The notes beneath the pieces are model-generated. The model saw only the letters and a program-made list of their open reading frames with translations. It had not been told where the DNA came from and made no database searches. Below, piece after piece: positions 1-5,505 of a stretch of DNA of 7,485 nucleotides (positions within the stretch are counted from its first letter, which is position 1; each line of letters starts with the position of its first letter). Source of the stretch: Acetofilamentum sp. (GTDB lineage: Bacteria > Bacteroidota > Bacteroidia > Bacteroidales > JAFGUD01). The stretch is taken from assembly GCA_020722645.1 (NCBI GenBank), contig DYKL01000167.1, forward strand, positions 1 through 7,485, in the 5' to 3' direction. A program made the position numbers and the translations under genes.

Positions 1-51
1 TCTCACCTGACTGAATTTCAGATATATAAGTATAGACTTACGGATTTAAGG
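1..51 (+). repeat. Partial copy of dispersed palindromic element (right end)
   Basis: These 51 bases match 3995-4045 at 50 of 51 positions (G42 here, A4036 there). The second copy is the right-hand part of a complete 142-bp MITE-like element, so this is most likely the right end of another copy whose left part lies outside the window. It ends with the family's terminal motif AGACTT-nnn-GATTTAAGG (34-51). The 5 bp after it (ATTAC) would be the target duplication, but the left flank cannot be seen. An open frame runs through it from the window edge to a stop at 73-75; because it crosses the repeat I do not call it a gene. Confidence 0.8.
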
Positions 52-281
52 ATTACTAAGAAAATATTAGCCTAAAAAATTTTATCTTGCCTACGTTTTT
101 TTGTTAAAAATGCATACATCACTTGATATTACTGCAATAGACCCAAATTTAGCCGGTGAACTTCCGTTGTAATTACATTTTTTAGTTTTTATTTATTTTT
201 GATAAACTGTCTATCTGTCTTGTGTCGGTGCAGAATTACTAGATGATGCTCTCTGACTTTTTATTTTTTTTTATTAATTTT
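52..281. other. AT-rich intergenic stretch, no supported gene
   Basis: Between the left-edge repeat and the regulator promoter I find no convincing gene. The only frame of note is a 20-codon one at 110-172 (begins MHTSLDITAIDP), less AT-rich than its surroundings but without a recognisable product or initiation signal. The rest is A/T runs, densest from about 260 just upstream of the promoter. Confidence 0.5.
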
Positions 282-312
282 TTTGTTTTTTCGAAAATTC
301 ATTGTACGTTTG
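282..312 (+). promoter_or_regulatory. Bacteroidota-type promoter of the Fur-family gene
   Basis: A -33 element TTTG (282-285) is followed after 19 nt by TACGTTTG (305-312), a full match to the Bacteroidota -7 consensus TAnnTTTG. The spacing suits the primary sigma factor of this phylum. Transcription would start near 318-320, giving a leader of about 25-30 nt before the ATG at 346. The -7 box overlaps the palindrome at 311-325. Boxes and spacing are seen directly; activity is inferred. Confidence 0.75.
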
Positions 313-325
313 CAACGTTGTTGCA
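311..325. promoter_or_regulatory. Candidate Fur/Zur operator (6-3-6 palindrome)
   Basis: TGCAAC-GTT-GTTGCA is a perfect inverted repeat with 6-bp arms and a 3-bp spacer. It overlaps the last two bases of the -7 element and the predicted transcription start, and ends 20 bp before the regulator ATG. That is where a Fur-family repressor would bind for negative autoregulation. A half-site-like TTGCATTT recurs at 321-328 and 338-345, 17 bp apart. I found no second full copy before the receptor or the lipoprotein genes. Assignment to this particular repressor is inference. Confidence 0.6.
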
Positions 326-345
326 TTTGAAATGAATTTGCATTT

Positions 346-762
346 ATGAAAGCTGTTGAAATTTTAAATAACCATAAGATTAAACGAACAAGTTGTCGTG
401 AAGGAATTATTGAAGTTGTCATGACAGCCAAACATGCCTTATCTGAAAATGAAATCAGGGAACGACTGTCTGGTAATTATGACCGTACAACTTTTTACCG
501 TTCATTCAAAACACTTGAAGAGTGTAAAATAATCCATAAAATCGTTATTGATAATCAATTAGTTAAGTATGCACTTGATAATACAGTAACACATAAAAAT
601 GAGCATGCACATTTCTTTTGCACTAAATGTAATACTGTACAATGCTTGGATAATGTTACTGTACAAAAATATAAATTACCCGATGGTTATTCTGATTTTG
701 AAACAGATGTTTTAATCAAAGGTATATGCGTAAATTGTAAAAATCAAAATAAAATTGATTAA
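346..762 (+). CDS. Fur-family metal-responsive transcriptional repressor (Zur-like)
   Basis: This cytoplasmic DNA-binding repressor of 138 residues has the usual Fur-family length and architecture. Residues 1-75 form the winged helix, with the recognition region around DRTTFYRSFKTLEE (46-59), the counterpart of the family's TvYRtLklLe. Residues 82-131 carry the dimerisation and metal part: H83, E86, H87 and H89 before CTKC (C92, C95), then CVNC (C128, C131). The four cysteines fit the structural zinc site and the His/Glu cluster fits a sensory metal site. The ATG at 346 follows a strong promoter by about 28 nt. The gene overlaps the next by 8 nt and heads a metal-uptake-like cluster. Zur is my preferred identity because the downstream receptor resembles zinc receptors, but an iron Fur cannot be excluded from sequence alone. 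Confidence 0.92.
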   Translation: MKAVEILNNHKIKRTSCREGIIEVVMTAKHALSENEIRERLSGNYDRTTFYRSFKTLEECKIIHKIVIDNQLVKYALDNTVTHKNEHAHFFCTKCNTVQCLDNVTVQKYKLPDGYSDFETDVLIKGICVNCKNQNKID

Positions 763-1126
763 ACTTAGAAAACATATTGCTTTTTTAATATTTGAGATAT
801 TCTTATTCCCAATCTTATTTCAATCACTGCATATAATTAGGCATCATTCACCCGATTATAAATGCGAACATAATAATTGCTTTCAAAAAATAGCTAATAC
901 TTATTTTAATTCAAATGGTCAAAATTTATCAGAAAATGAAAAAACATGTTTAATACGCGAATATCAGTTTTCGATAAATGATTTGCCAAAAATTTCATTT
1001 TTTTATGCAGTAATTTCTGTTTTTACTTATGCTTACATTGAAGCAACAATAGAGCAGTATTATAAACAAGTTTTTTCGGACATAACACCCAGAGCCCCAC
1101 CTGTTTATAGAGTTGAAAGTTTATAA
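755..1126 (+). CDS. Small membrane-anchored His/Cys protein with RAPP tail, unknown function
   Basis: This 123-residue protein begins at TTG (755), overlapping the regulator's end by 8 nt, which suggests translational coupling; no ATG is available in frame before the first hydrophobic segment. Residues 8-28 form a hydrophobic signal anchor, followed by a metal-ligand-like stretch (H27, H30, H31, C37, H39, C42), C65, and a weaker hydrophobic segment at about 79-96. The RAPP motif at 113-116 resembles the tail of small periplasmic proteins often found beside TonB receptors and metal genes (DUF2946-like). The usual CxxC-type motif of such proteins appears here only as CLIR (65-68). The last codons (VYRVESL) and the stop lie in an AAAGTT-type intergenic repeat, so the native C-terminus may have been altered. 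A role in periplasmic metal handling is inferred from context only. Confidence 0.6.
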   Translation: MIKLRKHIAFLIFEIFLFPILFQSLHIIRHHSPDYKCEHNNCFQKIANTYFNSNGQNLSENEKTCLIREYQFSINDLPKISFFYAVISVFTYAYIEATIEQYYKQVFSDITPRAPPVYRVESL

Positions 1127-1310
1127 AGTTGAAAGTCAAAAGTTTATTCGCATATTATTATTTTTTTAATGGTGCTTATGAGGGTTTAGCCGTTATGTCG
1201 ATTTTTTTCTAATATTTTTTAGTCTCTTCTCTCGCAAGCGTCCGCTTGTGAATGAAGGGCTAAATTAAAAAATTGCAAAATCCTGTAACTTTAAACTTTT
1301 AACTTTATAA
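1121..1310. repeat. Intergenic segment bracketed by AAAGTT-type inverted repeats
   Basis: The arm at 1121-1146 is the inverted complement of 1292-1310 over 19 bases (TAAACTTTT plus AACTTTATAA), apart from 7 extra bases in the left arm. A 16-bp direct repeat (AGTTGAAAGT at 1111 and 1127) leads into the left arm. Inside are a nested 7-bp pair (TTTAGCC 1185-1191, GGCTAAA 1258-1264) and a GC-richer hairpin at 1233-1250 (CGCAAGCG against CGCTTGTG with one wobble). The left arm contains the stop codon of the preceding gene. It looks like a dispersed intergenic repeat; no flanking target duplication was found. Confidence 0.5.
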
Positions 1311-1356
1311 CTCAATCAGTCTTTTGAATTTTTGGATTTTGGTTCAAACCTGTTGA

Positions 1357-1382
1357 TTTTGTCGGTGGGGACACCGGCAAAA
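1357..1382 (+). other. Stable hairpin with GGGA tetraloop in receptor leader
   Basis: Arms 1357-1367 and 1372-1382 pair over 11 bp (one T-G wobble at 1362/1377) around a GGGA loop of the GNRA class. The inner part 1369-1375 (GGACACC) is also complementary to 1403-1409 (GGTGTCC), so two mutually exclusive structures are possible. There is no U-tract directly after it, so it is not a simple terminator. Confidence 0.55.
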
Positions 1383-1401
1383 GCATGTTTACAGACGTTT
1401 A

Positions 1402-1415
1402 AGGTGTCCGCACCT
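1402..1415 (+). other. Second hairpin (AGGTG-TCCG-CACCT)
   Basis: A 5-bp perfect stem closes a TCCG loop (UNCG-like in RNA). Its core is the inverted counterpart of the GGTG-GGGA-CACC core at 1364-1375, suggesting two copies of one small palindromic repeat in opposite orientation. It lies 62 nt before the receptor start. Confidence 0.4.
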
Positions 1416-1477
1416 GAAATTTCAACGGTTTTAAACCAAGACACAATTTTTGTGGTGTTGTAATCTCAAATTTTAAT

Positions 1478-3901
1478 ATGATTAAATTTTTCGTGATTTT
1501 AATGGCAATGGGCATTTTGTCTAATTTTTCCATTGCACAAACGTATTATGAACTTAGCGGGACTGTTGTTGATGAAAATAATGAGCCATTAACAGGAGCA
1601 ACTGTATTGCTGCTTCCCGTTAAAAAAGCTGCAATAACTGATGCCAATGGTGTTTTTAGTATTAAGGATTTAACAAAAGGAAAATACACCATTGAGTTAT
1701 CATTTGTTGGCTATAACACACTTATTGATACAATTGTCCTTGAAGAGAACAAAAAATACAAGTTTCAATTAGATGTTTCTTCACTTAGTTTGCAAGAAGT
1801 TGTAGTTACTGATAACTATTCCGAAACACGAAAAAATGAGGTATCGCTTAATATTGAGATTGTTAATGACGATTACCTGAAACAAAATCTCGGAGGAAGC
1901 CTTATGAGTTCTCTTGATAGGTTGCCGGGAGTAAGCACTATTGATATTGGTTCTGGTCAATCTAAACCGGTTATCAGGGGACTTGGATTTAACCGTGTTG
2001 TTGTAGTTGAAAACAATATTAAACACGAAGCCCAACAATGGGGCGATGACCACGGACTTGAAATCGACCAGTATGCTGTTAACAATATCGAAGTCATAAA
2101 AGGTCCTGCATCGCTCATGTATGGTTCCGATGCTATTGGCGGAGTAATTGATATGAAAAACAAAAATATTCCTGCTGAAAATTCCTACGGAGGAACAATC
2201 GACCTAACAGGTAAAACAAATAATGACTTTTGGGGTAGTTCTGTTTCGCTCTATGGCAGGGAAAAATGGTTCTTTGCAGATATTAGGGCTACGCTGCTTG
2301 ATTACGGCGATTATAAAGTGCCTACTGATAGTGTTGATATTTATTCATATCGTGCCGCATTGTATAAAAACCATTTACGCAATACAGCCGGCAAAGAACA
2401 AAACCTTCATTTTTCGTTTGGGATAATTCAAAATCGGTTTCAAAGCCAATTCCATTTTAGCAACATAAACAGTAAAAACGGTTTTTTTGCAAATGCACAT
2501 GGTTTAGAGCCTCGCAATGTAGATGTGAACTTGCATGATAAATCAAACAGGGATATTCAATACCCATATCAAAATGTTAACCATTTTAAAATTATAAATA
2601 GCAGTTTCTATCGTCGGGATAAATTGAAACTTGAATTTGATTTAGGTTATCAGCGTAATTTCAGGCAAGAATGGAGCCAATATGTGCAACATGGTTATAT
2701 GCCTGCTACATTTCCCGATAATTTGTTTTTTAATCCCGACTTGGAACGTCAGTTTGATAAACAAGTTTATTCTGCAAATGTAAAGTCCTATTATCAATTA
2801 TCAAGCAGAATTCAATTGAATTTAGGTATTAACAGCGAATTTCAAGACAATCAAATTGATGGCAGAGGATTTATTATTCCTGCATATAAGCAATTAGTTT
2901 TGGGCGGTTTTGTTTTTGCCAAACATAATTTTTCTGATAAAAGCCTTATTCAGGCCGGCATCAGGTATGATTATGGAAACATAAATATCAAAGAATATTT
3001 TGACTGGTTTCCGTCTCCGATTGTTGAGACCGGTGATACAATTATGCAATACTTGCAAAGAGCAGCAAAGATTAAGCGTAATTTCTCAAATTTTACGTGG
3101 TCTATTGGTTACAATTACAATCCCGAGAAATGGTCGTATAAATTCAATATTGGTAAAAGTTTCCGAATGCCAATTGCCAAAGAATTAGCAGCAAATGGTG
3201 TTAATTATCATCATTTCAGTTACGAAGTCGGCAATGCTGATTTATCTCCTGAAATATCCTATCAGTTTGATGTAGGTATAGAATATAGTTCAAGTAAATT
3301 TGCGATAGGCACAACTCCATTTCTGAATTACTTTTCAAATTATATTTATTTGAATCCAAGTTCAGAGCACGACAGGCTATACGGTAATGGAAATCAGGTG
3401 TTTTATTATACACAAAGCCAAGTTTTTAGATACGGGACAGAGTTACACGCACATTATAAACTTTTCAAATCATTGCAAATTGGCATTATTGGTGAATATG
3501 TTTATTCAGAGCAGCTTTCAGGTGCAAAGGAAGGGTTTACATTACCATTTTCGCCACCACCGTCGGCTATTTTTAATATAAAATATAAAAAGCCAAAAAC
3601 AAAGTTTGTTGAAAATGCTTATTTGTCAATTGATTATAGGATTACAGCACCACAAAACAATATCGTACCACCCGAAGAACCAACTGACGGATATCAAGTT
3701 GTTAATTTAGGTGTGGGAGGCGACATTGTTTATAAAAAACAAAAAGTAAACATTTCTATGCAGGTGCAAAACCTGTTTAATACCAAGTATTTTAATCACA
3801 CCAGCTATTACAGGCTGATAAATGTTCCTGAATCGGGTAGAAATTTTATTTTGAATATTTCTATTCCTTTTTCAGGAAAAATTAAACAAAAAGTAAATTA
3901 A
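1478..3901 (+). CDS. TonB-dependent outer-membrane receptor, putative zinc (ZnuD-like) transporter
   Basis: This 807-residue outer-membrane receptor imports a ligand using TonB-ExbBD energy. Residues 1-20 are a signal peptide (cleavage likely near A20/Q21). Residues 25-105 form a carboxypeptidase-regulatory-like beta domain (SGTVVDENNEPLTGATV, then GKYTIELSFVGY). LQEVVVTDN (105-113) is a probable TonB box. The plug spans about 115-230 with PVIRGLGFNRVVV (164-176) and IEVIKGPASLMYGSDAIGGVI (204-224). The rest is a 22-strand-type barrel ending in FILNISIPF, followed by nine extra residues. The plug carries HEAQQWGDDHGLEID (183-197), and predicted loops are rich in His and Asp (AHGLEP, LHDKSNRDI, YHHFSYE). 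With a Fur-family gene upstream and His-rich lipoproteins downstream, this suggests zinc, though copper or another metal is possible. The TAA stop is part of a 5-bp target duplication made by the element at 3904-4045. Confidence 0.93.
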   Translation: MIKFFVILMAMGILSNFSIAQTYYELSGTVVDENNEPLTGATVLLLPVKKAAITDANGVFSIKDLTKGKYTIELSFVGYNTLIDTIVLEENKKYKFQLDVSSLSLQEVVVTDNYSETRKNEVSLNIEIVNDDYLKQNLGGSLMSSLDRLPGVSTIDIGSGQSKPVIRGLGFNRVVVVENNIKHEAQQWGDDHGLEIDQYAVNNIEVIKGPASLMYGSDAIGGVIDMKNKNIPAENSYGGTIDLTGKTNNDFWGSSVSLYGREKWFFADIRATLLDYGDYKVPTDSVDIYSYRAALYKNHLRNTAGKEQNLHFSFGIIQNRFQSQFHFSNINSKNGFFANAHGLEPRNVDVNLHDKSNRDIQYPYQNVNHFKIINSSFYRRDKLKLEFDLGYQRNFRQEWSQYVQHGYMPATFPDNLFFNPDLERQFDKQVYSANVKSYYQLSSRIQLNLGINSEFQDNQIDGRGFIIPAYKQLVLGGFVFAKHNFSDKSLIQAGIRYDYGNINIKEYFDWFPSPIVETGDTIMQYLQRAAKIKRNFSNFTWSIGYNYNPEKWSYKFNIGKSFRMPIAKELAANGVNYHHFSYEVGNADLSPEISYQFDVGIEYSSSKFAIGTTPFLNYFSNYIYLNPSSEHDRLYGNGNQVFYYTQSQVFRYGTELHAHYKLFKSLQIGIIGEYVYSEQLSGAKEGFTLPFSPPPSAIFNIKYKKPKTKFVENAYLSIDYRITAPQNNIVPPEEPTDGYQVVNLGVGGDIVYKKQKVNISMQVQNLFNTKYFNHTSYYRLINVPESGRNFILNISIPFSGKIKQKVN

Positions 3902-3903
3902 AC
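3899..3903. repeat. Left copy of TAAAC target-site duplication
   Basis: TAAAC here is repeated at 4046-4050 on the far side of the 142-bp element. Its first three bases are the TAA stop codon of the receptor, so the insertion kept the reading frame end intact. Confidence 0.65.
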
Positions 3904-4045
3904 CCTTAAATCCACAAGTCTTTTCGTAAGTGGTTGCAGGTGAAAACACCTGCAACATGCAGTTTGCATCAGTCAGGTGCCTGTACTGTAAGTATCTCAC
4001 CTGACTGAATTTCAGATATATAAGTATAGACTTACAGATTTAAGG
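3904..4045. mobile_element. 142-bp MITE-like element with TIRs, hairpins and TAAAC target duplication
   Basis: The ends are imperfect inverted repeats: CCTTAAATC-CAC-AAGTCT (3904-3921) against AGACTT-ACA-GATTTAAGG (4028-4045), 15 of 18 positions complementary. It is flanked by the perfect 5-bp direct repeat TAAAC (3899-3903 and 4046-4050), the footprint of transposition. The interior folds into a perfect 10-bp hairpin (3933-3956, AAAA loop), a 5-bp hairpin (3957-3969) and an 11-bp stem (3969-3979 with 3998-4008). It has no coding capacity, so it would need a transposase in trans. Related ends occur at 34-51, 7067-7093 and 7123-7147. It separates receptor and lipoprotein, which without it would be 19 nt apart. 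Confidence 0.75.
3933..3956. other. Perfect 10-bp hairpin inside the element
   Basis: GTTGCAGGTG (3933-3942) and CACCTGCAAC (3947-3956) pair without mismatch around an AAAA loop, 32 nt after the receptor stop. It is followed by another small hairpin rather than a U-tract, so it is more likely an mRNA-stabilising or attenuating structure, or a transposition substrate, than a classic terminator. Confidence 0.6.
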
Positions 4046-4067
4046 TAAACATTAAAATTTTAAAATT

Positions 4068-4880
4068 ATGAATACAAAAATTAAATTTTTAGCAATATTT
4101 TTTTCAATTGTCATTATGGCAATAGTTCAATCATGTAATAAAGTTCCGAAACCGGTAATTAGCAACCTTGAAATTGGGCTAAACAATAGTCATGTGGCTT
4201 ATGCCGGAGCTGACTTGCATCTTCAGGCAGATATTGTTGCCGAAGGGACAATTAACAAAATAACCGTTGAAATACACCAAGAGGAAGGCAGTAGCGATGA
4301 AATTGTGGTTGAATATGATGAGTTTGAAGGTCTTAAAAATACAACCTTTCACAAACACGTTGATATTCCTGCAACAACACCACTTGGTAAGTACCATTGC
4401 CACATTACAGTTACCGATATGGAAGGCAACTCAACAACTGTAGAAGAGGAAATAACTATACAGGAATTGGTTGATACAGAAGCTCCTGTATTAATTATTT
4501 CATCGGCTCCTACTGACGGACAAGTCTTTACAAATGGTCAAACCATTTCTATTTCAGGTCATGCACAAGATAATATCACATTGGGTGGTATGTTGGTAGC
4601 TTTGGTTTATGAATCAGATAATATTGCTGATGCAGATGTTACCGCTGATAATTCTCACGTAATAGTAATGCTCCACACACATGATTTTGGAGATGACCCT
4701 GATGAATATAATTTTACTGCTTCTATTGTAGTAGGTGCTGCCAACGACAACAATAACCCATCTGCTCCTATTCAGGGCGATAATGCTTGGAAAACCGGCA
4801 ATTACTATATTCTTGTTAGGGTAAAAGATGCAAAGAACAACTGGACATTTTCAAACCATTATAATATAGTTTTAAATTAA
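4068..4880 (+). CDS. DUF4625-like lipoprotein with two His-rich Ig-like domains
   Basis: This 270-residue lipoprotein has a signal peptide ending in the lipobox VQSC (lipidated C23). Two beta-sandwich domains follow. Domain 1 (about 27-133) has H42, H51, H70, H95-K-H97, H110-C-H112 and ends GKYHCHITVTDMEGNST. Domain 2 (about 135-270) has H155, H187, H193-T-H195 and ends GNYYILVRVKDAKNNWT. The shared HxH strand and the shared Gly-x-Tyr-Tyr/His...VxDxxxN strand show an internal duplication. DUF4625-type proteins are Bacteroidota lipoproteins commonly found beside TonB receptors. The alternating His residues suggest surface or periplasmic metal capture for the receptor upstream. The ATG follows an A/T-rich leader (4051-4067), and the MITE-like element separates it from the receptor. 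Biochemical function is unproven. Confidence 0.8.
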   Translation: MNTKIKFLAIFFSIVIMAIVQSCNKVPKPVISNLEIGLNNSHVAYAGADLHLQADIVAEGTINKITVEIHQEEGSSDEIVVEYDEFEGLKNTTFHKHVDIPATTPLGKYHCHITVTDMEGNSTTVEEEITIQELVDTEAPVLIISSAPTDGQVFTNGQTISISGHAQDNITLGGMLVALVYESDNIADADVTADNSHVIVMLHTHDFGDDPDEYNFTASIVVGAANDNNNPSAPIQGDNAWKTGNYYILVRVKDAKNNWTFSNHYNIVLN

Positions 4881-4898
4881 AATTAGTTATTTGAATTT

Positions 4899-4923
4899 GG
4901 GCAGGTGTAATAAAAGCCTGCCC
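4899..4923 (+). terminator. Hairpin between the two lipoprotein genes (weak terminator or processing site)
   Basis: GGGCAGG (4899-4905) and CCTGCCC (4917-4923) form a perfect GC-rich 7-bp stem with an 11-nt loop, 18 nt after the stop at 4880, followed by TTAATTTTA. The interrupted U-tract suggests a leaky terminator or an intercistronic stabiliser; the next gene starts 14 nt later, so complete termination would silence it unless it has its own promoter. Confidence 0.5.
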
Positions 4924-4937
4924 TTAATTTTACTGAT

Positions 4938-5420
4938 ATGAAAACGTACAAAATAATTATTCCGGTTTTGCTGTCCATTTTTTTCTATTCGTGTGAAAAA
5001 AATATTGACAAAGAAAAACCGTCAATTGATTTAAGCATACAAGATGCTTTCCCCGTGAATTGCGACACTCTATATTTTGGAGAACCATTTAATTTTATAG
5101 CATTATTTACCGATAATGTTGAGTTAGGTTCATACAGTATTGATATTCACAACAATTTTGACCATCATTCGCACAGTACCGAGGTAATTGAATGTAGTCT
5201 TGACCCAATCAAAACTCCTGTAAATCCTTTTTTATTTATTGAGGATTATGACATTCCCGCTGGTCTATCTGCATACCAAACAGATACGTCTATTACAATT
5301 CCTTTGGGCGATGAAACCGGAAATTTTGATGAAGGCGATTATCATTTTTTCATAAGTCTCACCGACAAAGAAGGCTGGTCGACTCAAAAAGGTTTAAGTG
5401 TTAAAATACTTCGTCGTTAA
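4938..5420 (+). CDS. Small DUF4625-like His-rich lipoprotein
   Basis: This 160-residue lipoprotein has a short signal peptide ending in the lipobox FYSC (C19), followed by a charged linker (EKNIDKEKP) and one beta-sandwich domain. The domain holds a dense histidine cluster, HNNFDHHSHS (71-80), near C42 and C86, and ends with GDYHFFISLTDKEGWST, the same closing strand pattern as both domains of the preceding lipoprotein. It thus looks like a single-domain paralogue, 57 nt downstream on the same strand. I infer a role as a metal-binding outer-membrane lipoprotein working with the receptor. Whether it faces the surface or the periplasm cannot be decided; no clear run of acidic residues after the cysteine marks a surface-export signal. 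Confidence 0.75.
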   Translation: MKTYKIIIPVLLSIFFYSCEKNIDKEKPSIDLSIQDAFPVNCDTLYFGEPFNFIALFTDNVELGSYSIDIHNNFDHHSHSTEVIECSLDPIKTPVNPFLFIEDYDIPAGLSAYQTDTSITIPLGDETGNFDEGDYHFFISLTDKEGWSTQKGLSVKILRR

Positions 5421-5441
5421 AATCAATATGTGCTTAAGCAA

Positions 5442-5505
5442 AAAAGCATTTGTGTGCGTCAGCTAAGGAACGTTTGCAGAGATGGGTAGCCACATAAATG
5501 CTTTT
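5442..5505. terminator. Long hairpin between convergent genes, probable bidirectional terminator or palindromic repeat
   Basis: Arms 5442-5456 and 5491-5505 pair over 15 bp with one G-T wobble around a 34-nt internal segment, which has its own GCTA/TAGC pair (5462-5465, 5487-5490). On the minus strand the stem runs out into T6 (complement of 5440-5445), good for terminating the GH26 transcript. On the plus strand it closes with TTTT after the second lipoprotein. The minus-strand stop codon of the GH26 gene (complement of 5504-5506) overlaps the arm. A 10-bp palindrome TGCTTAAGCA (5431-5440) lies alongside. The length and complex loop are unusual for a plain terminator. Confidence 0.6.

Larger units (their letters stand above)
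1127..1477. other. 351-nt gap before the receptor: palindrome-rich, no gene
   Basis: No coding region is supported here. The left part is the inverted-repeat segment ending at 1310 and the right part holds the hairpins at 1357-1382 and 1402-1415. I looked for a Bacteroidota promoter (TTG, 17-23 nt, TAnnTTTG) and for a second copy of the TGCAAC-nnn-GTTGCA palindrome and found neither. The receptor may therefore depend on read-through from the regulator promoter or on a diverged promoter. The ATG at 1478 is preceded by an A/T-rich leader without a Shine-Dalgarno sequence, as is normal in this phylum. Confidence 0.55.

Noticed and set aside
1..75. Open frame entering from the left edge and ending at a TAA (73-75), possibly the C-terminus of an upstream gene
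   Set aside because: Its first 51 bases are the dispersed repeat, also present between genes at 3995-4045, and the translation shows no recognisable domain.
110..172. 20-codon small ORF beginning MHTSLDITAIDP
   Set aside because: No promoter, initiation signal or recognisable product; too short to separate from chance without comparative data.
1781..2163. Two minus-strand frames inside the receptor gene
   Set aside because: They are antisense to the conserved plug domain and show no protein family features.
3934..3956. GTTGCA and TGCAAC as a second copy of the regulator operator
   Set aside because: The half-sites are in reversed order and 11 bp apart; they are simply the arms of the element's hairpin.
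3933..3969. Rho-independent terminator after the receptor
   Set aside because: The hairpins are strong but no U-tract follows; the downstream sequence is part of the element and folds into further stems.
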